A DNA stretch of 64,000 bases from Pseudopyrenochaeta lycopersici (GCA_003313425.1 NHZP01000004.1:1-64000), one strand, 5' to 3'. Shown: positions 1 to 13,305, numbered from the stretch's first letter. Program-made: numbers and translations. The notes: a model not told the origin generated them from the letters alone.

Positions 1-293
1 AATAGTAGAAGTATTAGATAGTAGTATACTTATAGATTGTCTTAAGTTAATTATAATATGCTATAGGGCCACATTATGCGAGTCTATATATATAATTATC
101 TTATAGGATTCCTATAAGGCCCCCTCTAGGATTTCTAGGTTTGTCTCCGTCCTATGGGACATAGTCCGTCTTGGCGTGGGATTACGTGACCCTAGCGTTA
201 TCAGTTGGTTTAGAGGCTCGGTCTCTTCGTTGGTCGTCCGTGCCTCCTCCCTCATCCTCATAACCGCCGCCTTCCCACTTCCTGTTCGTAACA
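1..293 (-). repeat. Partial LTR of the Gy-A family, inverted, cut by window edge
   Basis: On the minus strand this matches the 396-bp LTR found at 1433-1828 and 7571-7966. The LTR 5' end (TGTTACGAAC on the minus strand) lies at 293, and the sequence runs off the left edge of the window, so at least 293 of 396 bp are present. It has fewer RIP-type changes than the 7571 copy: the short minus-strand frame over 112-294 is still open, while the other copies have TAG/TAA in it. It could be a solo LTR or the 5' LTR of an element lying to the left. Confidence 0.85.
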
Positions 294-1432
294 CTATCCT
301 TAGGAAGTAAGGTAACTAGTAGGTACTTACTATATATAGTATAGAAAGGAGTTAATTTTATTAACTTATAGACTAAATTATTGTACGCAAATTAAGCTGT
401 ACTTAAAAGCTTAACCTAGTTATCTTAAGCTGCTAATATAAAGACTTAAAGGTACTATTTAAGCGTTTAATTCTAGCGTTCTATTTACTTATCTGTCTAT
501 AGATAGAAAGCTGTACTTAGCTTACGCTTTACCTGTAGTTAGTAGTAAATCTCTGCCTAAAAGTTAGAGGTAAAGATAAGGCCTCTATCTAATATAATAC
601 TTTTCTATACTCTAAACTTTAAAATTATATAGTTAAAGTAAGCTTTTATAAACTATTTTACGTCCTATATCTTTAAAGTAAGTATATAAAGTACTATCTT
701 TAAGAAGTAATTAATAATTATAAGGATTATATTAAACACGTAACCTAAACTATTTTTTACTAGGAGTAACCTAGAAATAAAGTCTAGTATAACTTCCTTA
801 AATATATCTCTAAGAACTAGTAGAGGTACTAGCTTTCTATATTAACTATACTTTAGAGCTTTACTCCTTTAGTAAACAGTATATATTCTTACGTACTCTT
901 AAATATTATAACTAAGCGTTAGCTAATAGTATAGCCTTCTAATTAGCTTAAGCGTTCTACGTATACTAAAGTAGCCTACTATACGCGTGTTATAGTTCTA
1001 GAATAAAATCTCTTACTTAATAGCTAGTTCTTTTAGAATATATATTCTACTATTATATTTTAAGACTTTTCTTTTATTACGACGCTAAATAGGCGCCTCT
1101 CTACTACTTTAAGTGCGTTCTACGCGCGTAGAGTCTGTAATCTGCTACTAGGTAAAGGCGTCCTCTTACTATAGTTAGTATAGGGTCTCTATCTATATTT
1201 TAGACTCTACTATTACAGGTTCGCTACTAACTAATACCCTAGCTAGTAAGCGTAGTACGTATAGTATACATTCTATAGCGCTAGTAGTAGGGACCTTTAT
1301 AGTTCTATAAACTATAGTAACGTACGTTTTATATACGCCTACTAAGCTAAGCCTAGTTATAGATTCTCTTACTTTACTATACTCTACTCTTACTAGTAGT
1401 TTATTCTATAAGGTAGGTAATAACTAGGTTAG
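294..1432 (-). pseudogene. RIP-degraded Gypsy relic (Gy-B), 3' part, left of the nested Gy-A
   Basis: This AT-rich stretch has no open frame. Removing Gy-A (1433-7966 plus one GTTAG copy) joins it to 7972-11160, where a minus-strand Gypsy RT/RNase H frame is readable. It should therefore be the integrase and 3' part of that element. I see integrase-like degenerate residues but cannot place catalytic residues with confidence. Nothing else is visible here. Confidence 0.5.
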
Positions 1433-1828
1433 TGTTACGAACAGGAAGTGGGAAGGCGGCGGTTATGAGGATGTAGGAGGAGGCACGGACGACTAATAAA
1501 GAGGCCGAGCCTCTAAACTAACTAATAACGCTAGAGTTACGTAATCCTAGGAAACCCACGCCAAGACAGACTATGTCCTATAGGACGGAGATAAACCTAG
1601 AAATCCTAGAGGGGGCCTTATAGGAATCCTATAAGATAATTATGTATATAGACTTATATAATATAGCCCTATAGCATATTATAATTAACTTAAGATAATT
1701 TATAAGTATACTACTATTTAATACTTCTACTCTTTAATCTAGCCTGCATATCTACAGAATACTCTAAAGATACTAACTAGTTAACACTAGTTACTTTATA
1801 TTATAACTACTTAATTAGATCTTTAATA
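1433..1828 (+). repeat. 5' LTR of Gy-A
   Basis: The 396-bp direct repeat begins TGTTACGAAC and ends ...TTTAATA, where the expected CA end has become TA. It is the same length as the 3' copy, and differences between copies are mainly C/T and G/A. Confidence 0.93.
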
Positions 1829-2579
1829 TTTTAATTACTCTTAAGATAAGCAGCCTTAGCGAATACGTAGCTACCTTTAACTCTTTAACTGTAACTACTA
1901 AAAGTCGCCTAATTAGTAAACTAACTACGTTTAGTAGTAACTAATAACACCTTAAAGAATAGTTACTCTAACTTAACCTATACTTTTACCTCTATAAGGA
2001 TATTACTAAAAGTAATAAAGTACCTATTATAATTACTTACCTTACGGGTAAGGCGCTAGACTAGGTTACGCTGTAATTAGAATAGTATATAGACTAGGAA
2101 GTTATTAATGTAGATAATATAGAGATGTTTAAGGATTAGGATAAGTTTAAAAAGTATATCTAATAAATCTTTAGAATATAGACTAAGAAAGTCGCAGTAG
2201 AAAGACATATACAGGAACTTAAGTAACATACTTCTATCGCTAACTATACTAATAAGTTTAAGTAGTACTCTATAATTATTAGATAAGATAATAAAGCTCT
2301 TAAATAAATATTCTAATAGAGCCTAAAACTATAGGTTAGAGAGGAACTTATAAGAACAGGATACGTTATTAAAGACCTTAATAACCTAATTAATAACTAT
2401 ATAAGAATTAATAATAACCTATATAAATTAAACTAAGAACTATAAAGCTATAAAAAAGAAAGAATAAGCTATATAGGTAAATAGAAAGGCTATATTTACT
2501 ACCTTAGAAACACTCACACTACTAGCTACTATACTTTTAATAAACTAGAACTAATATATCTAGATAACGTTAATAAAAA

Positions 2580-2700
2580 GTAAAGGAATAGGAAGGTAGG
2601 AAATTAGAAGATAGATATAGAGAAGATAAAAGGTAATTACTATAATTATAGGAAGAAGGGATACTTTATAAAAAATTATAGATAAAAGAATAAAGTTACC
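2580..2700 (+). pseudogene. Gy-A gag zinc knuckle, degraded
   Basis: The frame reads NYYNYRKKGYFIKNYR, the pattern of a CCHC knuckle (C-x2-C-x3-GH-x4-C) in which Cys and His codons became Tyr by G-to-A and C-to-T changes. It marks the end of gag, upstream of the protease and RT region. Confidence 0.6.
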
Positions 2701-4419
2701 TAACTTAAAGTTAATATAATTAAAAACTTTAATAACACCTAATTTAGGGACTAGGAGGTAGTTACTATACCTAACTATAGTACTAGACTCTTATTACTAC
2801 TACAGTAGGATAATAACTAGATTATAGGAACCTATAGATAGGTTCCCTTAAATACTTAGGAGATTAACTAGAATAATAAGGCTCTAGCAGAACTATATCT
2901 AGGGACCCTAGTTAACTAGGACTAACTACTACCTATAGAGAGTATTAAGGAAGTATAGGCACTAGATAACAAAATATAGAAGATATAGGGTATACTAGTA
3001 CTATAGAAAATATACAGCAGAAAATACGTATGTATGTAATACTAGGACTAGAAAATAAAGTATAAACTCTTAAACTAAAATAATATATGTTAGGAATACG
3101 TAATAGAGAATATTAAGTATATTAAATTCTCTATAGAGCGAGCTAAATAATAAATTAAATAAAAAGCCTTAGCCTAAGTAGAGAAAGGATAAAAACTCTT
3201 CTATTATAACTATAACTAGAGAAACCTAGAACACAGGCTACTATTATACCTCTATTATATATATAATTACTATAATTATTATTACGCTATTAAGCTATAA
3301 GAAGGATACTTCCTAATACTAAAAAGAGTATGTAAATAGTAATAGTATAATTATTAATAGGATAATTATATTAACTACTTATAAGATAAATAAATAATAA
3401 ATTACTTCTTAAGATATAATAATAAACACACTATAAACTAAAATATTATTATAAATAAGTAATATACTAATAAATTATAGCAGACCTATATAAATCTAGG
3501 ATATAAGCGCTATAAGCTAGAGAAGGAAGTAAATAGTTTTAAAGAAAATTCTTTTTTAGATAGAAACTAAAAACTAAACCTTCCTATAGTAAGAAGGCTA
3601 GAACTAGATAAAGGATTTGTCTATAACTAAACAGCACTAGAAAATAATACTAGGCTATCTAATAAAAGGAAGAGAGTCTCTTCTAACTTATAATAAAACT
3701 CTAAGGAGAGAAGCTAAGAGTACTAATAGATTCTAGATTATAAGTAAACTATATCTCTAAGGTAGCTATATTAAAAGTAAGGCTATAACCTATCTTAAAG
3801 AAAACACCCTACTAGATAATAGTAGTAAATAGAAAATTAGGAGGAATAGTAACCTATAAGGTTACTACTAGCCTTAGCCTAGCCTCTAAAATATACTAGG
3901 TAAGACTAGACGTCTTTAGGATAGCTACCTATAATATTATCCTAAGACTATTATAGTTAAGATACTATAATCTAGTAATTAACTAGATAAGATAAAAAGT
4001 ATCTATGCGTGTAAAAGAAAACGTAAGAATACCTACGTAATAGTTATATACCTTAGTAGATAAGAAGGTAATAATAAATATTAAACTTTCGTAAGAAGCT
4101 AAGAAACAGCTACTTTATTAGTAGCTAGTAAAGAATACTAAGAAGAATAAAGAGTTAGTTACTACTCCTAAAATCTTAGAAGAATATAAAGAATTTATAA
4201 ATATATTTATTAAAAAGGTAAGAAAGAAAGTACTACTAAAGTACTAAGAATAAGATTATAAGATAGAACTTATAGAAGGTAAGTAACCTAAGTTTATACT
4301 AATATACTACCTAAGTAATTATAAACTAGGTGTCCTAAAGAAATATATTAATAAAAATTTAGTAAAGAGTTTTATTAGAAAATCTAAGTCCTTAGTAAGA
4401 TATCTTATCTTATTCGCGC

Positions 4420-5560
4420 TAAAGAAAGATAGAGTATTAAGGTTATGCATTAACTATAGGAAGCTGAATAATATTACTAAGAAGAACTACTACCTGCTAC
4501 CTAATATATAAGAACTATACGACAGATTAATAGGAGCTTAATATTTTACTGCGCTAGACTTAAGAGGAGCGTATAACCTTATTAGAATAAAGAAAGGAGA
4601 GGAATAGAAAACTGCCTTTAGAATATAATATAGATATTATAAGTATATAGTAATACCTTTTAGCCTAACAAACGCACTAGTAACGTGTTAAGACTTAATT
4701 AATAATGTCTTAGTAGAATGTCTTAATATATATGCTATAGCCTACTTAGATAATATCCTAGTTTATTCTAGAAATATAGATAAATATAAAAAATATATTA
4801 AGGAAGTGCTATAATAACTAAGGAACTACTATCTTAAGTTAAAACTAGAGAAATACAAATTTTATAAAGAAGAAGTAGAATTCCTAGAATATATAGTTAG
4901 AAGATAAGGAGTACAGATTAGTAAATCTAAGGTTAAGATAATCTAAGAATAGAAGACACTATAAATAGTTAAAGATATCTAGTTATTCCTAGGATTTATT
5001 AACTTTAATTAATAATTTATTAAGGACTTTACTAAGATCGCAGCACCCTTAATAAGACTAACGAAAAAAGAGGAAAAATAAGACTAGAACGAAGAATAAT
5101 AATAAGCCTTTAAAACACTAAAAGAAGTATACGTAGCTAAACTAGTACTTATATTATTTACTAGTAGATAACTACTAAAGATTAAAACAGACGTATTAGA
5201 CCTCGTAATTAGAGTAGTAGCCTTATAAAAGAAGGATAGAAAATAGTACCCTATAGCGTATTACTCGCGTAAGTTCTTATAGATAGAAGAACGATATAAT
5301 ATCTATAATAAGGAACTAAAAGCTATTATTAACGCACTGCGATATTAGAGAGTATATACAGAAAGTTGCTTAGAACTTACTATTTATATAGACTACTAGA
5401 ATCTAATATACTTTATAATAATAAAATAACTAAACTAAAGATAAGTAAGATAGTTAGAACTTCTAGGATAATATAAGTTTAAGATTATCTATATACTAGG
5501 AAAAGAAAATAGAAGAGTAGATATACTAAGTAGAAGATATAATATAATAGGGAAGAAAAC
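4420..5560 (+). pseudogene. Gy-A reverse transcriptase and RNase H, degraded
   Basis: The plus-strand frame shows the Gypsy RT series: LCINYRKLNNITKKNYYLLP, then FTALDLRGAYNLIRIKKGEE, then AYLDNILVYS at about 4740. In the last motif the catalytic YLDD has become YLDN through a GAT/GAC-to-AAT change at 4743-4754. RNase H follows, with FYRKFIKD replaced by partly stopped codons and IAYYSRKFL at about 5260. Stops are mostly TAG/TAA where Gln or Trp is expected. The enzyme would polymerise cDNA from element RNA; this copy cannot. Confidence 0.85.
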
Positions 5561-5639
5561 TAAAGTTTATATAGTAATCCTAAAGATAAATAAGGACAGA
5601 ACTCTAGGACTTTTATAAGAATATTACGTAATCTTAAAA

Positions 5640-6930
5640 GTACAGGCAGAAGTTCCTAAGAACCTACACGAAGCTATTATCTAGTAATACTATAATAATC
5701 TAATATACAGACACCTAGGAATTACAAAAATAATAGAACTTATCTAATAAAACTATTATATTATAAACTTTAGGTAAAAAGTAGAAATATATATTAAAAA
5801 ATATGTACCCTACTAACAGAATAAACATGCTACTTATATACCCTACAGCGAGTCGCAGGTAATTAAGATACCTATAAAACTATAGGAAGATATAGTAATA
5901 GACTTTATTATAGATTTACCTAAGTCTATAGATAAAGTAACTAGATATAAGTATAATATAATATGTAACATAGTATACAGATATATTAAATACGCAGAGT
6001 TTATACTGTTTAGGAAGAATTTTACAGTACTATAACTTGCAGAAATAATAAAAGACTAAATATTCTAATACTATAGTATACTAAAAACTATTATCAGCGA
6101 TAGAGATAAGCTATTTACATCTAATTTCTAGTTAACCTTTGTAGCTAAGATAGGTACTTAAAGGAAACTATCTATAGTATACTACCTAGAAACTAATAGA
6201 TAAATAGAATAAATAAACAGAACCTTAAAATAATACCTACAAACATACTATAATAAATAATAGAATAACTAGGTATTATTATTACTTATAGTATAAATCG
6301 CGTTTAATAATAGCAAATCTAAAGTAATAGGCGAAACACTATTCTATACCTATTACAGGAAATACCTAAATCTATTTAAAAGAAACTTTCTAAGTATTAA
6401 AGTAGAAGCTATAGTTAGAATAGCAGAAGAACTATAAGTAACGCTAAAACAGTTATAAGAAAGACTTAAGAAAAGATAAGGATAATAAATTTTATATATT
6501 AATAAGAAAAGAAAAACAGCGCCTTAGCTAAAAAAAGAGGATAAAGTATATTTACTTATAAAAAATCTACGCACGAAATAACCCAATAAGAGATTAGACT
6601 ACGTTAAAGTTAGACTATTTTTAGTTAAATAATATAATAGACTAGTTATATATATATTAGAACTACCTAAAGACGTAAAAATCTACCTAAGGTTCTATAT
6701 TAAACTATTAGAACCTATATACTTAGTAACGCTACTACAGAAAACCTTTAGGTATAAGACTAAAGAGGAAACAGAGTATAAAGTTAAAAAAATCTTTAAT
6801 ATGCGATATTTTAAGATTATAGAAGATAAGTATAGAGAGGATAAGTACCTAGTTAAATAGAAAGGGTACCTTAACTCTAAGAATACTTAGGAACTAAAAT
6901 TAAACTTAGGAAACTATAAAGAATAAATTA
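5640..6930 (+). pseudogene. Gy-A integrase and C-terminal chromodomain, degraded
   Basis: The integrase zinc-binding region is seen at 5690-5830 (degenerate His-His then Cys region, YRHLGITKIIELI). The first catalytic Asp lies in DIVIDFIIDLPKS at about 5885-5930. At 6780-6905 the frame reads VKKIFNMRYFKIIEDKYRED and then a YLVK-stop-KGYLNSKNT segment, which is a chromodomain with its conserved Trp mutated to a stop. The chromodomain places the element among chromoviruses, which target heterochromatin. Confidence 0.8.
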
Positions 6931-7570
6931 GTAAATATAACTATAATAAGAAATAGAAAGAACTTAGATACTAGAATTATAACTAACCTAATCTAATAAC
7001 GTAATTCCTAGAGGAAGAGGATTACTTTTAAGCTAAAATAGAGTAAAAACGCTCTAGTTTAAGGCAGAACTACTAGGTATTAGCCTTTACTTAAGAATAT
7101 TAACCTTATAGTTAACATCCTTAATCGCCTCTAACGCTTTAATCTCTTCCGCGATATAACTAGAATTATCTACTTATTATTACTCGCGATGCTATAATAA
7201 TTTCTACTATTTATAAAGTTAATTCTTTTTCGCGCGAGCAGTAAGAAAGGTATTTAGCGCCTTCTCCTCTATATTATTAGCCTTAGCTTCCTACGCGTCT
7301 AACTAAGCTAATTCCTTATCTAGATAAGAAAAGTTTAGAACTAGCATATCTACTAGCTTATATAATAACACCCTATTATAATAATAATTCCTATACTTCT
7401 CTTTTAATAATAATATCCTATACTCTAACTTCTTTTTTAAATAATATTTATAAGAAACTATAGTAACCTAACTAATAGCGTTTATATAATCTCTAATAGA
7501 ATAATAATAGGTAGTACTATAAGAAGCTATAAGTTAGTTATAGGGACATAAACACTAGAGGAGAGGATAG

Positions 7571-7966
7571 TATTATAAACAGGAAGTAGGAAGGCGGCAG
7601 TTATAAGGATGTAGGAGGAGGCACAGACGACTAACGAAGAGGCTAAGCCTCTAAACTAACTAATAACGCTAGAGTCACGTAATCCTAGGAAACCTACGCT
7701 AAGACAGACTATGTCTTATAGGACAGAGATAAACTTAGAAATCCTAGAGGGGGCCTTATAGGAATCCTATAAGATAATTATGTATATAGACTTATATAAT
7801 ATAGCCTTATAGCATATTGTAATTAACTTAAGATAATTTACAAGTATACTACTATTTAATACTTCTACTCTTTAATCTAGCCTGCACATCTACAGAATAC
7901 TCTGAAGATACTAACTAGTTAACACTAGTTACTTTATATTGTAACTACTTGATTAGATCTTTAATA
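7571..7966 (+). repeat. 3' LTR of Gy-A
   Basis: This is the 396-bp partner of 1433-1828. Its first bases read TATTATAAAC instead of TGTTACGAAC, a RIP-type change of the LTR end. It is followed directly by the GTTAG target duplication. Confidence 0.93.
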
Positions 7967-7971
7967 GTTAG

Positions 7972-10900
7972 TAATAAGTTCTCTTATACGTAATCTACTC
8001 TTTATAAAAGGCTGTCTATAGGGTTTATTTTCTTTAGGTAGTGCTTTACTTTAAAATTAAAAGCTTTTAGATAGATTACCTAACGTGCTTAACGCAGGTT
8101 TAACTTCTATACTGCGCGTATAGAGCGCAGGTTATTATAGTTACTTAGGACCTATATAGTATACTGCGTACCTTAAAGGTAATACTACTACTACTTAAAG
8201 CTATATATAATTACTAAGAGCTCTAAATTATATATTTTATAATTTAGCTTAGCGCTCTAAAGCTTCCTTAATATAAAGGTAATTAGATACTATTTTTTAT
8301 CTTTAAATAACTGTAATAGAATACCTAAGATAGTAAAAGTAGACGTATCTATCTCTACGCGTATCGCGAGAGTAAGGTTAAAATAGCGCAGGATTAGCGC
8401 GCTTAGAAAGCGCTCTTTAAGCTTCTTAAATAATATATTTACTATATTATTCTAATAAAAATCCTAATTACTTTTAAGTAAATTAGTAAGAGGAGCTATT
8501 TTATAGGCGTATCCTTTAATAAAACGTTAATAAAAGTTAGTAAACTTAAGAAAGGACTAGAGTTCCTTAATATTTATAGGCTATAGCTATTAAGTAATAG
8601 TCTTAATACGCGCTAGATCTGCGCAGATTCTGCGCGTTATAATAATAAACCTAAGGAAGTAGACCTTACTTAATATAAAGGTATACTTTTTAAAGTTAGT
8701 AAAGAGCTCTACCTTTTATAAGGCTTTAAGTATAGAGCGTACTACGCGCTAGTGTATTATAATATCTTTACTATAGGTGTAGATAAGTATATTATTAAGG
8801 TAAACTACGTAAATATAGTCTAAATACTTACTAAGCGCCTTATTAATATAGGCTTAAAAGCTTACTAGAGCGTTAGTTAGCCTAAATAGTATAACTAAGT
8901 ACTTAAAGTAGCTATATTAAGTTTAAAAGGTAGTTTTCTACTCGTCTCTTAATTAAATTCTTAGGCAGTAGTACGTATTATAGAGATCTAGGGTAGTATA
9001 ATAACATGCGCCTAATAAGTAATCTAGTATCTCTCTAATTAATAGAAGCATGTAATAATTTTTAATTATAACAGCGTTTAATCCTTAATAGTTAATACAG
9101 AGGTAAAGCTTTCTATCCTTCTTAAGAATAAATAGTATAAGGGCTCCTATAAGACTTATACTATACTAAATTTAGCCTTTACGTAGCGCGTCCTCTATAT
9201 AGTTATAGAGTACCTTAAGCTTATATATAGAGAGGTTATATAGTAGACTATATAGAGGTTCTTTATTAGCTATAAGTAGGATAGTATAGTTAGAAGTTTT
9301 AAAATTTAGTAAGGCTTCTACCTTTTTATTATTAAATATATTACTATAGTTAGCTAATATATTAGGGATACGCGCTTCTAGCGCGACACGCGCTCTAAAG
9401 ATATAAGTATTATACTCTAAACTTTTACTTATAACCTATAGTACTCTTAGAAAGTATATATTAGAGCTAGTTTACTCTATATCTTTATAAAGTTCTATAG
9501 TAGTAATAAGCTTAATATTAGCTAAGGTATATTCCTAACACTATATTTAAGAGCTATAGTTAATATAAATATTCTACTGTTATAAAAAAGAGTTACTAAG
9601 TAAAAGAGGAACGCCCTCTTTATCTACTCTGTACGCTGTAACCTAAGCTTAGTAGTTAACGCTATTATTATTTATTAAACGCACCTAAAGCTTATATACT
9701 ATATAGGTGTTCTAACGTTAGGTACTAATCTAACCTAGTCTTAGGAGCTTTACTCCTTTAAGTAGTAGTAGTCCTATCTTAATAGCTAGCTTCTAACTAA
9801 TTAAGCTAATATTAGCTTAGGGGTTAAGGATAACTTAGAGTTCCTTCTTAGGGCCTATCTCTATAGCTGCGCTATACTTATACTTTATACTTAGTAAAAT
9901 ATTAATAGGTATACGCCTTACTATTTCTAGATTACTAGTAAGGCTTAACCTTTTCTTATCTAGTTAATGCGTACTAGAAAGTAGTTTAGATTACTACTTT
10001 AGTACTTATTAGCGTAGTATCTAACTTTCTTATAATTAAAGTAGGTAACCTTACTTTTATCTTATAGTCTATAAGAAGGCTTATTTAGTTTATATTTTAG
10101 AGTACTTTTCTAAGATTTTCCCTTAAATATATTACGCGTATACTAGTTTTACGTTAGTAAGGCTTAGTAAAGGTTCTACTTAAGTATAAAGCTTAATACT
10201 ATTAAATCTTCTCTAGTTATAGGAATCTAGTAGTAGTTAGTAATAGCCTTTTATAATTTAGGCCTTAACTTTAAGAAGAGATACTAAACTCTCTATACTT
10301 TAGTATAAGGTGTAAGTTAATCTTTAATAATATTAAGGTAAGTTATAAAGGACTAAATACTCTAGTCTTTCTACTATATAGCCTAAGCGTACGCTATAGC
10401 TACTTTAAGGCTATAATTAATTAGGTTAGATAGTAAATTAAGTATATATTACTTAAAGTATTCCTAAGTAAGTATTACTCTATTTACTTTAAATACACGC
10501 TTATAGTATATATACTAAAGGTCTCTTAAGTCTCCTTCTAAGTACTATATAGCCTAGATAACTTTATTATTATTAAGATAAAATTCTTATAGTAAGAGTT
10601 AAAATACTACTTTATATAAGTAAAAAAACTTATAATATTTTTTTAAGTTCCTTCTTTAGTATTTAGATAGATCTCTAGGTTTAAGCGTGCGTTTTACGTG
10701 TAGAGGTAGAGACGCGTTAAGTATACTCCTCTTACGCGCCTCTATAACCTAAACTTTAGGAGTTCTATCTACTAATAGAGCTAGAGTAAGGTTACGTTTA
10801 ATACTTTCTAGCTATATAATTTCCTCCTTAATTATAAATAAGCGTAGAAGCGCTTAGAGCTTATCGCGTCTCTTTTTAGTAGCTAGGATACGCTCCTTAA

Positions 10901-11160
10901 GAGTTAAAGACGTGCTCGCGCTAAGGGTTAGTAGTTCTTTATCTACCTACAGGTTAACTTTAATAAGGGGGTTAGGCGTCTTACTAGTAGAGGCGGCCTA
11001 TTTACTAGATTACGTAAAGGGAACTATCTCTAGACTATTATATAGAGAAGTATTATTATATAACGTATAGTTTTAGGTAATAGTACTTACTTTATACTAC
11101 AGATAATAGTAAAGGGATAGTTCTGTATTACTATTACTTAGCTATAGGAGAGAATAATAC
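7972..11160 (-). pseudogene. RIP-degraded minus-strand Gypsy relic (Gy-B), gag to RNase H
   Basis: On the minus strand the RNase H region reads from about 8560 down to 8290: FIKGYAYKIAPLTNLLKSN, then KLKERFLSALILRYFNLTLA, then RVEIDTSTFTILGILLQLF. These are Gypsy RT/RNase H signatures. The RT lies at about 9100-8600, and protease and gag lie toward 11 kb. It is a different family from Gy-A, judging by the diverged RT/RH residues. Its left continuation is 294-1432. No LTR pair was found for it. Confidence 0.7.
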
Positions 11161-11350
11161 TTATTATTTCTGCTCTGCGCAGCTAGCGCAGGTTTTAAGC
11201 AGGTCTGTTGCGGTGCGCGCTAGCCCCCGAAAAGGTCTAGCGCAACTATGCTGTAATACTAAGGTTCAAATTCACGATACTTCGTTACACGTGTTCTATT
11301 TTTCCTTAGACGCTCTACTAAAGCTCTGCTAGGCGTTACGTAATTAAATA
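11161..11350. other. Transition between RIP-ed relic and unmutated DNA
   Basis: Base composition changes from AT-rich, CpA-poor sequence to GC-richer sequence around 11165-11290. No gene is visible. It ends at the TA target site of the pogo-type transposon. Confidence 0.4.
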
Positions 11351-11352
11351 TA

Positions 11353-13195
11353 ACGTGTTCCACCAGTCAGTGGGCAACACCAGTCAGTGGGCCACCTCAT
11401 CAAAACAGGCGGATCTCAACGCACGATAATGCGACAACCACGCGGTAAGTTTACTAGTAAATATAGTAGTATTACTCTCTATCTTTGTTTACACGAAGTC
11501 CGATTGTGACCTTGAGTTCCGCATTTAGTGCAGGTTGGTGGTGCTCGTTGCCGAGGCCGAGAAGCCTCCTCCTCCACCCTCAAGTTTGAGGCTATTTCAC
11601 TAGCTACAGCCAACGCGCGACCTGCCTCAACCCGTAAGGCACCTCCAGCTACAATATATTGTTGCTGTTTGTCCTTCCTACGTCGTAAACGCGTGTTTAA
11701 GGCACGAAGTTTGCTGTTTTCCTCTATTAAGATTGTAGCTGAGTTCATAGCTAGCTGACAGCCTTTGACGAGCTGAGCGAGGGCCCGGCTTAAGGGGCTC
11801 TGTGATTGACGTTGAAGGAGCTCACGTATGAGGCGGGCCTGTTGATCAAGTTGATCAGTAGTGTGAGGCGTTTCTGTTGTCCAAACAGCCTCAGCCGTGG
11901 CTGCTGTCTGTGGAGGAGACGGTGTACGGACAACTGTCAATGTTGATAGGACACGTTCAGGACAAAACGGGACTAAGCCTGTCGCCCGAAAGCCTCTAAG
12001 GATGTTTGAGGCTGAGAAAACAGTTGTACGTATACGTGGATATATATAGAGAAATTCGTCCTTATCAATAAACTGCACCCGTTGGCGCGCAAGCCTGTCT
12101 ATCGCTTATCCGTACGCTGTCTTGAGAGGCGAGAAGCAACCAACATCAAGAGGCTATAGCTTGTGAGACGTATGAGGAGGCATGTAGAGGGTAATAATAT
12201 TCCTCTCTGCGCAGTAAGTATCGAACGCAGGCGTTGCGTAGCTGCTGTAGCCATCTAGTATAAGAAGGCGATAGCTTCCAATTGTACGTGAGGCCGTAAG
12301 GACGTCGAAATGCTTCAACCAGGCAAGGCCAAGGTCGTCAGTTGTCCATCCGTTGTCGCTCACACTAATACTCCAGTCCCTAGGCAGCTCAAGCTCAGGA
12401 CTATACCACGACGCCTGGTGGACCTTGCCCTTAAGGATAATAAAGGGAGGCAGTACAAAGCCTACAGCGCTCACACACTCGATTGTCGTCGTCCAGTCAC
12501 GGTTGCCAGGCTGTACAACAGTTGCTCGTCCGATAGTATCAGAGCTAGTAACAACCTTTGACGTTGAGGCGATACCCATCATAAACCCAGTCTCATCAAA
12601 GTTATACGTGTCCTCGTCTAATACCCCGTACGTCTGAATCGTGTCCCTCACAAGGCTATACCAGCTGTTTATCTTTATAGGATCCTCACATTTTGCGCGC
12701 TGTGAGTGGAATTTACGGTTCCACTTTGTTTGAAGCTCTGACTGAGCCCTAACAAAACGAGAGACCCAGTTTTTGCTAAGAGGAGGTGGAGGAGGCTGCT
12801 GGCCTCGTGCAGCGAGAAGAGCGTCTCCCATCTGACGTACGTCAATAATATGAGGCGGAAAGCCTCGTCGATCAAGCTCTAGTATCCATTGAACAAGGCT
12901 CTGTTCCTCAGTAGGCGTTAGCTTACGTTTCCGTGCGTTGGTGGTAGGTTGAGGCTGATAGCCTTTGAGGCGCCGTTGCAGCGTTGTTCGAGGGACACTA
13001 AACAGGTGCGCAGCCCTGCGCACACTTTTAATTTGTTGCAAATTAATTGCCTGAGACGCAAGAAGGACTCGGCCCTCCTTTTGAGCTACTAGAGGCTGTC
13101 GTTGCGTGGCCATTTGAGTTGTTGTGTGGGCAAGCGCGTTGGTGTTGATGAGGTGGCCCACTGACTGGTGTTGCCCACTGACTGGTGGAACACGT
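11353..13195 (-). mobile_element. Fot1/pogo-type Tc1-mariner transposon, 1,843 bp
   Basis: The element has nearly perfect 51-bp terminal inverted repeats (11353-11403 and 13145-13195) and a TA target duplication (11351-11352 and 13196-13197). Each TIR contains two direct copies of CACCAGTCAGTGGGC, 17 bp apart, likely paired transposase-binding sites. A single transposase gene fills the minus strand. Integration at TA, a TIR of about 50 bp and a DDE transposase with CENP-B-like DNA-binding region fit the fungal Fot1/Pot2 branch of pogo elements. The transposase has two premature stops, so this copy is probably non-autonomous, but its ends look competent. Confidence 0.93.
11479..13113 (-). pseudogene. 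Pogo/Fot1 transposase, broken by two RIP-type stops
   Basis: This DDE transposase would cut and paste the element at TA sites. I start it at the ATG at 13113; the frame is open from a GTG at 13161 inside the TIR. The order is an N-terminal helix-turn-helix (SVRRAAHLFSVPRTTLQRRL), a CENP-B/Tc5-type DNA-binding region (KLTPTEEQSLVQWILELDRRG ... SKNWVSRFV), then the DDE domain with first Asp in YNFDETGFMMGI and second Asp in LLILDGYSSYATP. Family members usually have DGHGSH there, so both His appear changed to Tyr by C-to-T. The third Asp is in PLDVGCF. TAG at 12154-12156 follows HTSHKL, where Gln is expected, and TAA lies at 12106-12108. The frame then stays open to 11479, ending in a zinc knuckle CTKCGTQGHNRTSC. 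Intact length would be about 544 residues. Confidence 0.9.
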
Positions 13196-13305
13196 TAATC
13201 TAAGTAGGCTCTGATTAGCTAAGGAGTTTACAGCAGTTTACAGAACTTATTACGTTAGCTGCTGCGGTCTAAGCTTTAAGCGGAGCGTCTGATTCATGAG
13301 ATAAT

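Larger units (their letters stand above)
1433..7966 (+). mobile_element. Complete RIP-degraded Gypsy chromovirus (Gy-A)
   Basis: This is a full-length LTR retrotransposon of 6,534 bp with two 396-bp LTRs (1433-1828 and 7571-7966) and a perfect 5-bp target duplication GTTAG (1428-1432 and 7967-7971). The order is gag, protease, reverse transcriptase, RNase H, integrase, chromodomain, all on the plus strand and all broken by TAG/TAA at former Gln codons and by G-to-A changes. It is inserted in an older minus-strand Gypsy (294-1432 and 7972-11350). It is dead as a coding element, but its borders are intact. Confidence 0.93.

Noticed and set aside
11270..11310. tRNA-like GGTTCAAATTC motif
   Set aside because: The flanking bases do not form a T-stem or acceptor stem; no tRNA gene is supported anywhere in the window.
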